A program made the position numbers and the translations under genes. A stretch of 64,000 nt of DNA, taken from positions 1,942,231-2,006,230 of the forward strand of contig JASKMD010000017.1 in NCBI GenBank assembly GCA_030144725.1, given 5' to 3'. The notes below the pieces were generated by a model that saw only the letters and a list, made by a program, of their open reading frames with translations, was not told where the DNA came from and did not search any database. This DNA comes from Haematococcus lacustris (taxonomy: Eukaryota; Chlorophyta; Chlorophyceae; Chlamydomonadales; Haematococcaceae). Shown here piece by piece: positions 1-19,660 of this stretch. Numbering within the stretch: position 1 is the first letter of the stretch; every line of letters begins with the position of its first letter.

Positions 1-292
1 AACAGGCTGCACTGGGGCATGAACTTGTTTCATGCTGCCCAATGCCAATCACCAACTTCAGCATAGGGTCGGGATTTTTGGGTCTTGCATTGGGTTTAGC
101 ATCAAGATTACAACAGGGCCTAGCTTTGAGTCTCATACGAGCCTTGCGCGAGCGGGTTTAAGCAGGTCTAGCAGGTCGGGGGCAGGTCTGGGCAGGTCTG
201 AGTAGGTTTGAGCAGGTCTGGGCTGGTCTGAGTAGGTCTGAGTAGGTCTGAGTAGGTATGACTTGCAAGGTTGACCCGGGGTTTGGCTGCAG
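1..292 (+). other. Intron of TFB1/GTF2H1, cut by the window start
   Basis: Noncoding stretch upstream of the first visible TFB1 exon. Positions 165-260 hold imperfect decamers of the type GGTCTGAGTA. It ends in a clean acceptor (ctgcag at 287-292). Earlier exons of the gene must lie outside the window. Confidence 0.6.
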
Positions 293-3200
293 GTGGAGCA
301 GGACGGACGCTCTGTGTCTATGCGGTTCACGCTCACCCCAGACCTGATCGCGCTGGTGTTCGCGGAGAAGCCTCACGTCAAGCGCGCATACGAGCGCAGC
401 GTACCGCACAACATGAGTGAGAAAGAGTTTTGGACGCGGTACCTGCGGCACGAAATGTCAAAAGAGGTACGACCCGGGCACGGCTGGCGACATCAAGGCG
501 AGGCGCACCAAGTTGTGTCTGCCGTGAAAACGTGCACATCCTAGACTGGTGTCACAATTGGAGGCAGCTGGGCATGCCCTGAAGCTCTACCCTGCCTGCC
601 ATACCACTTGAACTTAAACCCATCATCGTCAGCATCACCATGCTACCTTCCTGCACGGCCCCAGGAGCGGCGCAAGCGGCTGCTGGGTAATGACAGCGAC
701 AGGCTGGGTGAGGCTGCTGTTGCTGCCGCAATGGAAGCGCCCCCTCCTGAGTACGCTGGACTGTTTGGTGGAGGAGGCTCCTCGCAGACAACAGGTACGA
801 AGGCAGCAGAGCCTGAGCTACAAGCCAGCTACGTGCCGTCTACCACGTGAGCATGCATCAGCTACCTGCTGCATGCGCTCTACAACCTCGCTCAAGTCAG
901 GCCTGCAATCAATTTCCTCACATCACGGACAGCAGTTGCGTGTATGTGCGGGAACAAATGATGCAGGCGATGAGGATGAGGAGGCACGACAGGAACGGCG
1001 AGCGAAGCGACAGCTGCTTGCTCGCAGTGACCCGACTGTAGATCTCGAAGCAAACCAGGCAGATGAGCTGTGCGGCGGGTTTGGCCTGCTGCACGCGAGT
1101 AACAAAGTGAGAGGCGGCTTGGCAGTACAGCCACGCGTGGCAGCGGGTGCAACATCACCACACTGTTCCCATGGTTGCAGGAGCCCTCGCAGCGTGGTGG
1201 GTTACGTGCCATGGGCGAAGACCTGGCTCGCGACATCAACCGACACGCAACCGTTGTTTTGGCTGGTGCGAAAGCTTTGGAAGTTGCGGCAGCAGCTCCC
1301 TCGGCGAGGTCAGCATCCCGCTCGGCCGGCAACGGCCGCACGGCAGACAACCCCGAGCTCGACGAGCTTGCGTCGCAGCGGTTGAAACAGTTTGCGCTGG
1401 GGCTCGAAGACCTGCAGCCCAGCCCTCCCCCTCAACACGAGATCCTTACCCTCAAGGCGCCGCAATCATTGTTCGACAGCACGCGAGCTGCAGGCCATGG
1501 CATGGGGACACACTCGAATCAGCAAGCCCAAGTGCCACAGCTACATGGAGAGGGAGCTCTGCTGAGTGATGAGCAGGCTGCTGTTGCGGCCGGGGCGGTG
1601 CAACCCAACCGTCTGTCCAGGACACCGATGGCAGCTGCACAAGCCTATGAGGTAAGGGAGCAGGCACAGCGGCCACTGAGGCATTGTCTGGCAAGGTTTG
1701 GCAGGTTTGGTGGGACTGGGCTATGAGTCTCAAGGTTCAACCCCTGTACTGCCCAGCACACTTTACTGCACTGCCCAGTACCTGCCCTGCCAGCCTGCAG
1801 ATGTAGTCACTCTGCCATTGTGTGTGGCTATTTGAAATCCTTACACAAACTTGTCTTCTGAGCCTTTCACACAACCCTCCACATCTCCTCCACACATCCC
1901 TACACACAATGGAGGCAGTGCGCTGCTCCCCAGGTGCTGCTGGAGGTGTGCGGTCTGGGCGTGGACATCAGCAGCCAGGGAGGGGACGGCTGGGGGGCGG
2001 CAGGCACAGCAGGCGGTGGCCTGGCCCTGGCACCAGAGGCAGTGCTGGCACCGGCGCTGCTGGCCAGGTTCAGAACCCAGATCAAGGTCCGGCATGGGGG
2101 AGGTTAACAAGAGGGGTGAAGGGTGAAGGCAGGGGTGGGTGAAGGTGGAGAGGTGGGGGTCACGTGCAGGGGGAGACCGGCAGGTCTAGGACATGTGTGA
2201 CCGTTGTGTGACCATTGTGGGTGCTGGGGCCAGTAGTAAGTTCATTGTGTGAGGGCGCCAGCTTCGCAGACCTTTGCACGCAAATGCTGCCTGGGAGCAT
2301 CTGTGCAGCAAGCTGGTGGTCACCTAGCCCTATGCTGCTGCTCCATGCAGATGGTGGCGGATGTGGCCAGACACTTCTGGGCATGCATGCCGCCTAGCAC
2401 CCCTGACAAGGCAGAAAAAGTAAGCCCCAGTCTTCCCACCCCACCATACCCCACCCCACCCCACCCCACCCCACCCCACCCCACCCCACCCCACCCCACC
2501 CCACCCCACCCCACCCCACCCCACCCCACCCCACCCCACCCCACCCCACCCCACCCCACCCCACCCCACCCCACCCCACCCCACCCCACCCCACCCCACC
2601 CCACCCCACCCCACCCCACCCCACCCCGCCCCACCCCACCCCACCCCACCCCACCCCACCCCACCCCACCCCACCCCACCCCACCCCACCCCACCCCACC
2701 CCACCCCACCCCACCCCACCCCACCCCACCCCACCCCACCCCACCCCACCCCACCCCACCCCACCCCACCCCACCCCACCCCACCCCACCCCACCCCACC
2801 CCACCCCACCCCACCCCACCCCACCCCACCCCACCCCACCCCACCCCACCCCACCCCACCCCACCCCACCCCACCCCACCCCACCCCACCCCACCCCACC
2901 CCACCCCACCCCACCCCACCCCACCCCACCCCACCCCACCCCACCCCACCCCACCCCACCCCACCCCACCCCACCCCACCCCACCCCACCCCACCCCACC
3001 CCACCCCACCCCACCCCACCCCACCCCACCCCACCCCACCCCACCCCACCCCACCCCACCCCACCCCACCCCACCCCACCCCACCCCACCCCACCCCACC
3101 CCACCCCACCCCACCCCACCCCACCCCACCCCACCCCACCCCACCCCACCCCACCCCACCCCACCCCACCCCACCCCACCCCACCCCACCCCACCCCACC

Positions 3201-3974
3201 CCACCCCACCCCACCCCACCCCACCCCACCCCACCCCACCCCACCCCACCCCACCCCACCCCACCCCACCCCACCCCACCCCACCCCACCCCACCCCACC
3301 CCACTCCACCCCACCCCACCCCACCCCACCCCACCCCACCCCACCCCACCCCACCCTACCTCGGCTCTGGCCTTGACGCAAGCCAGAGCCCTGGATATAC
3401 TCCCCTTGCCGCCACACAAACGTTCACTGCCACAAGCCCTGCTCCATCTCAAATCCTCAGCTGCTGCATCTGGCATCCCTGGCCCCAAGCCCTACCTCTT
3501 GGCTGCTATGCTTGTGCCAGCACCCCTGCTTGGGGCAGTGCGGGTCATCAACCTCTGGCCACAGCCGCCTGGCCCTTCCTGTATGCTGGCACCCGCCAGG
3601 CAGAGCGGCTGGCAAGTCATGTGGATAGCAAGCTGTGGGCCGAGGTGGAGGCCGCCATCGCGACTGCCAACAAGATGGGCGGTCCACAGCGGCGATACGT
3701 GAAGCAGCTGCTGACTCCTGCACAGAACATGATGGAGAAGCTGCTGTCCAGGTGAGGCAAGTGCATGCATGCATGCATCATGCGTCCTGGTGGATGAGTG
3801 CATTAGGAGTTGCATGACCATTTTTACTACTTGAGCAGCGGTGCCAACCAAAGGCTTGCATGCAGCAACCGTGTGATGGCATGTTGTGGCCTTTCGTTCC
3901 TCATGCATGTGGCCGTGTACTGTGCTTTGCTGACCAGGCACCAACTTGAGCGGGACCGACGCCGGCGTGCCTGA
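293..3974 (+). CDS. TFB1: TFIIH core subunit TFB1/p62 (GTF2H1), 3' part, 8 exons
   Basis: Subunit of the TFIIH core complex, used in RNA polymerase II initiation and nucleotide excision repair in the nucleus. Exons inferred: 293-466, 665-794, 967-1106, 1181-1651, 1934-2086, 2351-2419, 3600-3751, 3938-3974. All have GT-AG borders with matching phases, giving 441 residues to a TGA stop. The first exon carries a BSD-type segment: a hydrophobic helix, then ERSVPHNMSEKEFWTRYLR, where the FW pair is the family hallmark. The third has the acidic ARQERRAKR segment followed by DPTVDLEAN, which resembles the region after the second BSD domain. Later exons (VADVARHFW; a helix ending NMMEKLLSR; a basic C-terminus) fit the C-terminal helices of the family. 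The N-terminal PH domain and first BSD are expected upstream of the window. The 2420-3599 intron is mostly CCCCA array. No break in frame is seen. Confidence 0.85.
2445..3358. repeat. (CCCCA)n pentanucleotide array, about 0.9 kb
   Basis: About 180 near-perfect units in a TFB1 intron, with rare single-base variants (CCCCG near 2627, CCACT near 3303). All six frames are open through it only because the unit has no stop, so it is not coding. The minus strand is runs of four G every five bases and could form G-quadruplexes. Confidence 0.95.
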
Positions 3975-4492
3975 GGGTGCATGGTGAAGAGGCTGGAGGG
4001 TTAGACCACCCACAGGATATTCTCCGTGCAGTAGAGAATGATGGTTTACACCACTTCAGCTACCAGCAGCCAGGCTGCTTGACTGCAATGCCCCTTACGG
4101 TTCGAGATCTCCCGCAATGCACCTCAAAGCAAGCCCAGCAGCCATACCAGGCTCGGCGGTTTAAGCAACAATCTCAAAGCTAGGATGCTCCCAACACTTG
4201 TCTGAACAGCGCTGACGGGAACGCCATGGTGGTGCTCATCTGTTGTTTTGCTGCTTTGTGCAGCCCATGGTACTTGTTTGCGGTGCAATTGGTGTGCCGT
4301 AATAAAGCTACCATGCCCTGTCAATGTACCATCCAACCCATACAATATCTTGTCCGTTACCACTGTTTAGCATCTACATATGCTCATTTGTTGGATAGTA
4401 TACCATTCCCTATGCAAGCTATCTACGACCTCTCTAATCCAACCTCTAGTACATCCACATCATATCAATATCTATTGTTAGATGGACCGGGA

Positions 4493-4672
4493 CAATCCCT
4501 ACTGCTTAGCAGTCTCATTCTTCCAGCTTGCAGCAGTTTGGAGGAAGCTAACGCAGCGAGATCAAGCCGCAGGCATCAAGTTCCACAAGAGTGCAATGCT
4601 GCTTTGAAGTGCCTACTTTTCCTGTGACGTGTGACGTGTAAAGTGTAAGTTCCGAAGATGGTTGCCTGGATT
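4493..4672 (+). repeat. Dispersed 180-bp repeat, copy 1
   Basis: Runs from the sequence around ATCCCTACTGCTTAGCAGTC to GTGTAAGTTCCGAAGATGG. It is repeated almost exactly at 7620-7797 in the same orientation. No termini or open frame were recognised. It carries TGTAA at 4637-4641 and 4644-4648, the usual green-algal polyadenylation signal, so it may supply the 3' end of TFB1. That role is inference. Confidence 0.75.
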
Positions 4673-5093
4673 GGTGTCGGCCGGGGTATGTGTTGTTAGG
4701 GCTGAGGTTTCGGACGCTTTTTGAGGGGGCCATGCGGGAGGTTACGGACGGCCTCGGAGTGCGCGGGGGGCACGGGGAGGGCCCCAGGAATGCAGCGGTG
4801 GGGTGGGGAGGCTCTCCCGTGCTGGTTGGGGGTAGGAGGTTTCGGACAGCTCGGGTCGGTTGGAGGGGGGTTGGGTTAAGGAGTCGACGTCGTCGAGGGT
4901 GAGCCCCGCATTGTCATGCCATGTTCCAGCGTGGTCCGTGAGGCCCTGTTCAAGCGTGAGGCCGTGGTCAGCGCAGGTTGGTCACGTCGCTGTGCGTCGT
5001 GCTTTTTGTGTGCAACAGTGCCGTGGAGCTCTGTGCCTGCGCTCTGTGCCGCTCGCAGTTATTCGAGTCTGGGCATTCTAAGCACGACGAGTG
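4673..5093. other. G-rich intergenic stretch, nothing recognised
   Basis: The plus strand has many G runs (4725-4890). No exon, RNA gene or repeat unit was recognised. Confidence 0.5.
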
Positions 5094-6118
5094 CCCGATA
5101 TTAATATCTGCCTGATGTTTTGGGTAGTAGAGGTATTAATACCTGGAAGTGGCACTTATGCGAGAGGTCCCTAGATCGAATCCTGTCGGGCTTCGGAGTG
5201 ATAGAAGAAGGAATAGGCATAGGATCGCTAGTCGATTGGACCAGCCTGTTAGGGATATCGGTTTACAACAGTGGCCTGACATCAAAGCACACCACAATGG
5301 TGACGAGGTTAGAGTCACCTTGCAGCAGCCATCACGGGTTGACAGTGCTTCACAGCACGGTCTTTGAAGATCCTCAACACCCCACGCACAAAGCTTGCAT
5401 CCACCTTGTCCATACCGCCCGGGTGTCCTAGTTCTGATGCCCAGTTCTTGGCATGTGCGACAAGGTCATCCCAGATCTTCAAGACCTGAAAGACAAACTC
5501 TACATCAGTCTAAAGGAAGGATGCAAGGGTTCCTATCATGCAACAAAGATGTCACGTGTTGTTGTTGTTGTGTGCGGCATGTGGTGTCCCCGTGGTGGCT
5601 ACGAACAACGCTACATACTTGTCTGAGAGTTGTTGGTCATCTGGATGTACCTGCTTGCCTATGAGGCAGGCAAGACGGCCATGTGTTTAGATAGAGCAGG
5701 CAACAACACAAGACTGACCTGTTGGGTTGGGTGGTGGTGGTGGTTGCTCGGCGGCTGGGCGCTGCTTGCAGTACTTGTCATGCTGAGATTGCGCGTGGCT
5801 GAGGTTGAAGCACGACAAATTCGCGCCGCACAGGAGGCATACGAGCAAGACGACCTTCTGGGTTACATCGCGCACGGCATTGCTCTGCTTAAGCTGGTTG
5901 TAAAGGTCTAGGACAGAGACTGTCTTTTTCTTGTGCTGTTGTGTCCAGCCACTAGCTCCGGCTGGAGGATGTGGGTCTTGGGTATCGGGTGTAGGACTGA
6001 CAGGCGTAGCCATAGCGCTAGTGGCGCTGATGGGTGCCGCCGGTGGGCCGGTGAGGTATTAATATCTCGTTCAAATTGCTCAGGGTATTAATACCTGGGT
6101 ATTATTAATATCTGGCCG
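5094..6118. mobile_element. Possible non-autonomous element bounded by ATTAATAT palindromes
   Basis: The left edge (5097-5150) and right edge (6053-6115) both carry tandem short palindromes of the form GATATTAATATC and GGTATTAATACC, in roughly inverted arrangement (CCCGATATTAATATC on the left; CCCGGCCAGATATTAATA on the reverse strand at the right). Inside, the minus strand 5687-6013 has a 108-residue open frame with a CxxC...H...C pattern (CLLCG, then a His and a Cys in HDKYC) that could be a degenerate zinc finger of a transposase. No convincing target-site duplication was found. Confidence 0.4.
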
Positions 6119-6339
6119 GGAACGCCCTAACGCCGAGCGCCGAGCGCCGAGCGCAGCAGGACGCAGCAAGGGCGGAAAAGGCGGGAGCCAGAGCCAGTGT
6201 ACAAGTGCAGGCTGTAGTGTATGTGCATGAGCAGCAGGAGGCTGCAAGGCATGGGCAGCAGTGCATAAGCAGCAGGCTGTAGGGGTGTGGCTGTGCATGC
6301 TGCTAGTAGGAGCAGGCTACAGGTGTACACTGCTTGCAG

Positions 6340-7080
6340 GCAGCAGGAGGCTACAGGGCATGGGCAGCAGGGCATGGGCAGCAGCAGCAGCAGGAGGCTG
6401 CAGGGCATGAGTAGCAGCAGCAGCAGGAGGCTGTAGGGCATGGGCAGCAGAAGGAGGCTGCAGGGCATGAGCAGCAGCAGGAGGCTGCAGGGCATGGGCT
6501 GCAGGGCATGGGCTGCAGGGCATGCGCCGCAGCAGCAGGTGGCTGTAGAGCATGGGCAGCAGAAGGAGGCTGCAGGGCATGAGCAGCAGCAGGAGGCTGC
6601 AGGGCATGGGCTGCAGGGCATGGGCTGCAGGGCATGCGCCGCAGCAGCAGGTGGCTGCAGGGCATGGGCTGCAGGGCATGAGCAGCAGCAGCAGGAGGCT
6701 GCAGGTCATGGGCTGCAGGGCATGAGCAGCAGCAGGAGGCTGCAGGGCATGGGCAGCAGCAACAGTAGGAGGCTGCAGGGCATGGGCAGCAGAAGGAGGC
6801 TGCAGGGCATGAGCAGCAGCAGGAGGCTGCAGGGCATGGGCAGCAGCAGGAGGCTGCAGGGCATGGGCAGCAGCAGGAGGCTGCAGGGCATGGGCAGCAG
6901 CAACAGTAGGAGGCTGCAGGGCATGGGCAGCAGAAGGAGGCTGCAGGGCATGGGCAGCAGCAGGAGGCTGCAGGGCATGGGCAGCAGCAACAGTAGGAGG
7001 CTGCAGGGCATGGGCAGCAGAAGGAGGCTGCAGGGCATGAGCAGCAGCAGGAGGCTGCAGGACATGGGTAGCAGGGCATG
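6340..7080. repeat. Minisatellite, about 27-30 bp unit, CAG-rich
   Basis: Tandem units of the type GCATGGGCAGCAGCAGGAGG plus CTGCAG, with AGAAGG and ATGAGC variants and local higher-order repetition. The open frames across it on both strands are by-products of the unit. Confidence 0.85.
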
Positions 7081-7619
7081 GGCAGCAGCAGGCTTTAGGG
7101 GTGTGGCAGTGCATGGTGCTAGTAGCAGCAGGCTACAGGGGTGCTGCAGCTCATGAGCAACAGCAGCATGGCAGAGGTTGTTTGCAATCATGCTATGTTT
7201 TCATCATGTAAGATTAATAACCTCCAACACAACAGCTTGTCTCGTCTCGTTTTGCCAACGTCATGCCTACACATGAGTAAGAAAGAACAAAGAGAGCAAG
7301 CAGTCTTCTGCACAATACACTAACTCCATCATAAGGCAGTGCATGAGCAACAGCATCTGTCAATGCGACTTGATAGGATGTCAATGCGACTGGATTGGTC
7401 GGTTGTTTGTCCTTGCAGCACCTTCAGCTCGCCCATGACCCCGATTGGTCTCAAGTGCTCGAAGGTCTGCAGATGAAGGTCAGGTCACCCGGTGTAAGCT
7501 AACAACGTCAGCATGAGCTCGCACGACGCGGGTTGAGAAGCCTTAACACAGTTAACAGCTCGCCGCGGAGGTTTAGGAGGGACGCAGTCAAACACTCACA
7601 CCTGAACCTTATAACCGAC
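7081..7619. other. Intergenic, nothing recognised
   Basis: Lower GC around 7170-7330. No exon-like segment was found on either strand. Confidence 0.4.
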
Positions 7620-7797
7620 AATCCCTACTGCTTAGCAGTCTCATTCTTCCAGCTTGCAGCAGTTTGGAGGAAGCTAACGTAGCGAGATCAAGCCGCAGGC
7701 ATCCAGTTCCACAAGAGTGCAATGCTGCTTTGAGGTGCTTATTTTTTTCTGTAACGTGTAAAGTGTAAGTTCCGAAGATGGTAGCCTGGATTCACCG
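7620..7797 (+). repeat. Dispersed 180-bp repeat, copy 2
   Basis: Near-identical to 4493-4672, same orientation. It ends 24 bases before the start codon of the 7821 gene, so it probably forms part of that gene's promoter or 5' leader. Confidence 0.75.
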
Positions 7798-7820
7798 CGT
7801 TTCGCCTAGCACACACCACC

Positions 7821-8662
7821 ATGATGTTGAAAACCCCCGCTGGGCTACGAGTTGGGCCATCTCACATCCAGGCCCCAGCGCACAGTGCCTACTCGCGCGT
7901 AACACGCTGCCGGAGCGTCGCCGTGCCCAACCTCATCAGCACGCTGGCTGATGCAGCGGAGCGAACAGGTGATTCCGTACAGTAGCTGATCCACAGTTAT
8001 AGCGCTCACTTGCATTGGCCGCACAAATACTGGCTGGACACAGATTGGCATCGCATTCCGTCGATGCGACCCGCATCGGGCCCGATGGCAGTCAACCATG
8101 AACAAATCAGCACTGATAGTTCATCATGCTGGCGGGCGGCACCGCTTGCAACCCGCATGCTCTCAGTCCGCATCACAAAGCTTGCATACTATCAGCAGAA
8201 TGCGGTCAGGTGCTGCCATGACTGCTTGCAGGCACTGTGGATGCCCCCATCGAGTATGCGGTCGGTCTGGGGATTGTAGTCAGCCTGGCTGCCTCCCTGG
8301 CCGTACCCTTGTACCTGAAGCGAGGTGAGCGGGCCTCTCTGGGGAAGCCATGTGCCTCTTGCATCACAACTGCTGTGTGTCATGTGACAGCATGTGATTG
8401 GCATCACTGTGGGTTGTGAAGGAGCTGTAACTGCAGCCCCAGTGTGTCGAGCAGTCCTTGAAGCTTTTATTCCAAGCAGTCCTGGTGCTGTTGCTGGGTG
8501 ATGGTGGCATTGCTGATGTTGACCAATACTGCTGCTCCCTGCGCTCTGCAGGCCAGGAGGCAGCGGACAACATCTTCCAGGTGTGCTAAAGGGCTCCCAA
8601 TGCTGCACAGGGTATCAAAGCACCACAAACAGGTTCAAGCTCTTACTGCTGCTGCTCCTCCC

Positions 8663-8711
<49 letters not shown>

Positions 8712-10212
8712 ATGCTCCTGACGTCGATGTGTAGTTGCTGCCACTTCCCATTGTTTCTGTACCCTTAGTCATGAATAGGGTTGGCCAGAACCGTAGCGGC
8801 GTATATACGTAGGTACGTATATACAGTATATACGTAGCGTACCCCGACCACCGTGTATCCGTAGGCAGCCGTAGGTACGTCGGTTGACCGTACAATACCG
8901 TAGGTTTGACCGTAGTTTTCACGCTTGAACCGTACACGCGACGGCATAATCGCGAGATTGCAAAGGACGCAGGACGCACAAGTCACCGTAACTGCGGGTG
9001 AGGCCGTAACCGCGGTCATATGTAAGTCGTTGCGATAGCCAGCCAGCCCAGCCCAGCCCAGCCCAGCCCAGCCCAGCCCAGCCCAGCCCAGCCCAGCCCA
9101 GCCCAGCCCAGCCCAGCCCAGCCCAGCCCAGCCCAGCCCAGCCCAGCCCAGCCCAGCCCAGCCCAGCCCAGCCCAGCCCAGCCCAGCCCAGCCCAGCCCA
9201 GCCCAGCCCAGCCCAGCCCAGCCCAGCCCAGCCCAGCCCAGCCCAGCCCAGCCCAGCCCAGCCCAGCCCAGCCCAGCCCAGCCCAGCCCAGCCCAGCCCA
9301 GCCCAGCCCAGCCCAGCCCAGCCCAGCCCAGCCCAGCCCAGCCCAGCCCAGCCCAGCCCAGCCCAGCCCAGCCCAGCCCAGCCAGCCCAGCCAACCAGCC
9401 AGCCCAGCCAACCCAGCCAGCCCAGCCCGCCAAGCAACCCCTCCCGTCCCGTACCAAGATCGCATACATCCGGGGAAACAGCAACGCATGCCTGGAGGTG
9501 GTGGAGGAAGAGGAGGTGGTGATGTTGTAGAGAAAGCTAGCACGAGGGGGTTAGACCATGGCAGAGTGGGAGCACATGGCCACACATGTGTGCCACAACA
9601 TGATTGGCCGAGTAGGAGCATATGAAATACTGACTACACAACTGCACCCACGGCTGCCACACGAGGGGTTTGGACACATGCTTGGCGCACAGAGTAGGAG
9701 CACATTGCTAACAGCATGCATGGCTGGCTGGCATATAGATGTGTCACGACACTGCTATTGGTTGAGATTCTGAACATGCTTACCCCTAGCGGGCGTTTCT
9801 TTAGTTGTTGTGCACCAAACTACATACTCACTTTCGCAAAATGATGACCCCGCCCCTACGGAAGACACTACGGAACTACGAATACAGTATATACGTATGT
9901 ATATACCGTCTTTCTAGCCGCCACATACGGATCTGGCCAACCCTAGTCATGAATGAAGTCGAAATGGTAGATGCACCCACATGGGCAATACAACAGTGAC
10001 AGACGTCATTGCTAACAGGAGCCACTGCCTGAACATGGGGTGTTGTCCAGCTCAATGGCCATGCACTGCCTGGGCCATGATTGGCGATGATGACCAGACT
10101 GGACCCTGCTTCTTGTGATTGCTGTCATGCGCCACAGGGCAGGAACCCCAACGCCGATAAGATGGCAGCAGCGGCTGAGGCAGCAGCAGCCAGGGAGCGC
10201 AAGAAGAAGTGA
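7821..10212 (+). CDS. Small plastid-targeted one-span membrane protein, function unknown
   Basis: Four exons (7821-7968, 8232-8324, 8552-8580, 10138-10212) join in phase with GT-AG borders to give 114 residues and a TGA stop. Residues 1-48 are rich in Arg, Ser and Ala with almost no acidic residues, like an algal chloroplast transit peptide. Residues 51-80 hold a conserved-looking membrane segment ([20 protein letters not shown]), followed by a short loop, the segment [17 protein letters not shown] and a Lys-rich tail ending in REKK-like residues. I recognise the style of a thylakoid or envelope small protein but not the family. The start was chosen as the first ATG of the only open frame leading into the membrane exon. 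The third intron (8581-10137) contains a MULE-like element. TGTAA at 10496-10500 could be its polyadenylation signal. Confidence 0.7.
8643..8718. repeat. (CTG)n then (ATG)n microsatellite
   Basis: CTG-rich run ending in a short GAT/ATG tract, within the third intron of the 7821 gene. Confidence 0.9.
8777..9944. mobile_element. Non-autonomous MULE-like DNA transposon with 10-bp target duplication
   Basis: Both ends carry the inverted repeat AGGGTTGGCCAGA(A/T)CCGTA (left from 8777, right ending 9944). Further in, both have TACGTATATAC-type palindromic tracts. The element is flanked by an exact direct repeat AGTCATGAAT (8767-8776 and 9945-9954). A 9-11 bp duplication with long inverted ends is typical of Mutator-like elements. 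No transposase remains, and about 335 bp of the interior is an AGCCC array. It sits in the third intron of the 7821 gene. Confidence 0.85.
9047..9381. repeat. (AGCCC)n pentanucleotide array
   Basis: About 67 nearly perfect units inside the MULE-like element, degrading to AGCC/AACC variants at 9381-9430. Confidence 0.95.
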
Positions 10213-11601
10213 TGCATCAAAAGTGTGTATGCGCATGGCATGCAGCAGCTGTGTTTCGAAGTCACTGTGGACCACTGCCGACCAGCTGGGAACGACCTGC
10301 ACCAATCTTGTACCTGGCCGTCCCAAACAGGACTCCATAGAACTCCTCGCCCCGCCCTGTGTGCTTGTTTGCGAAGTTTTGCATTCACCCACGATTTGCG
10401 TGGTTTCCACATCCCTCCAATTCTGGTTTGTCACGACGAGTGTTTGTGATTATGCGGTTGGACCATCGCAGCCAGAACCTCCCATGCATTTCCGATGTAA
10501 GCAACATGACAGTTTCTCAATAGGTGTAGACGCTTCATACGCCGCAGAAACGCAATTTGTCTGCTGCTACAGATGGAGGCAGAGGTGCTTGGTGACTTGA
10601 GCATTGACCTGCTAACGCCGCTCGTCCAACATCCTCTACATAAATACCCTGATCTTCACCAGCGCCCCGTCCAATACCCTCTCAAGATCCTGTCAAACAA
10701 GAGTCACCATACACTGCCTGTGGCGCATCCACTTTGCAGTCAGCTTGTCATGCAAACGAGGAGATGTGGGGCATTCTTCGGCGGCATCGTATCACAGGGC
10801 CTAGCCAGCAGGGCCTAGTCAGCTGCATGCAACCCCCCATGCATGCACACTACACACATACTCAGGTCCATGCATCCTCCATGCACGCAGAAAAACGAGC
10901 AACCTTTGTCTAAAGATTAACAGCACAAAAACACCCCTTTGCTCAGCTACCAGCCACCAGCACCAGCATGCATTCAGCCCTGCGACCGGGAGATTTGGGA
11001 GGATGGATTCACCTTCTATGTTTGCCCTGCAGGCACATAGGGGCCCTGCTTGTAGCATCATGCATGCGTTACGGCATGGGTCCCTGCATCTACCCCTAAG
11101 GTTTGGCAACTATGACGACGATGTGACGACTATTGGCTTCAATGCTGCATCGCACGCAGCTGCACCTTGCACACCACAACAAATACCATGGTGCCGGCCT
11201 GGGCTTGCCTGATGGCGCTTGGCCTGGCCTGGCCTGATGTGGCTGGGCCTGGCCTGATCTGATCTGGCTTGGCCTGGTTTGGTTTGGTCTGATTTGGCCT
11301 GGCCCTGCCTGGTCTGATGAGCCAGATCAGGCTGGTGTGTGTGCAACCCCTAGGAGCACTGAGCCAAGCACTGGCCACCGCAGCCCTGGACCATTCATTA
11401 GCAACAACTCATGTGCCTAGGCACCAAGCACCAAAGCAACGTAGTCGGCTACAGTTGTCGCGACCACTGTTGCACAGCAACTGCCTGAACGCAGGCCAAT
11501 GGCTGGGCTTTGCACCCCTCCCCTGCCACACCCACTGCATTCAATACACTGACTCTTTCTCACTCACTCTTTCTCACACACTCCCACTCTTGCTGAACAA
11601 C
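10213..11601. other. Convergent intergenic region
   Basis: Lies between the stop of the 7821-10212 gene (+) and the stop of the transporter (-), so it holds both 3' ends. 11205-11330 has GGCCTG/GATCTG-type short repeats. No further exon was recognised. Confidence 0.5.
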
Positions 11602-19359
<7,758 letters not shown>

Positions 19360-19660
19360 ATCGGCTCTTCAATGATCGGCCCGTTCAGGCCTGCATCTAA
19401 CCGGCAGCCGCTGTCTCATGTCCGCAGCTACAGCTTATGTAATCTTGCCAATCACGTGCTTAGCGGGTTTTAATTAGTCAATCGTTACTGCTTTGCAAGT
19501 TTTTAATCCCTACAGCCCTCATGCAACACCATGCGTTGTAATCAGACACAGGCTGCTAGATCATTATTGTAAAGGCTACTGACAGTGTGCCTACTGCCCA
19601 CTCCAGCTCAGCCATTCTGGTGTGTGTGCCTCCAGGTCTACTACTACTAGTTAGAGCTTA

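Noticed and set aside
2249..3488. Very long open frames of Pro/His/Thr or Gly/Val/Trp repeats
   Set aside because: Pure consequence of the CCCCA pentamer having no stop in any frame; it sits in a TFB1 intron with good splice sites.
5160..5200. tRNA-like B-box (GATCGAATC) in AGGTCCCTAGATCGAATCCT
   Set aside because: No matching acceptor stem, D arm or anticodon arm could be folded around it. No tRNA was found in the window.
6127..7191. Overlapping 160-265 codon frames, possible Cys-rich or Ala/His-rich protein
   Set aside because: Same cause: a 27-30 bp CAG-rich unit without stops.
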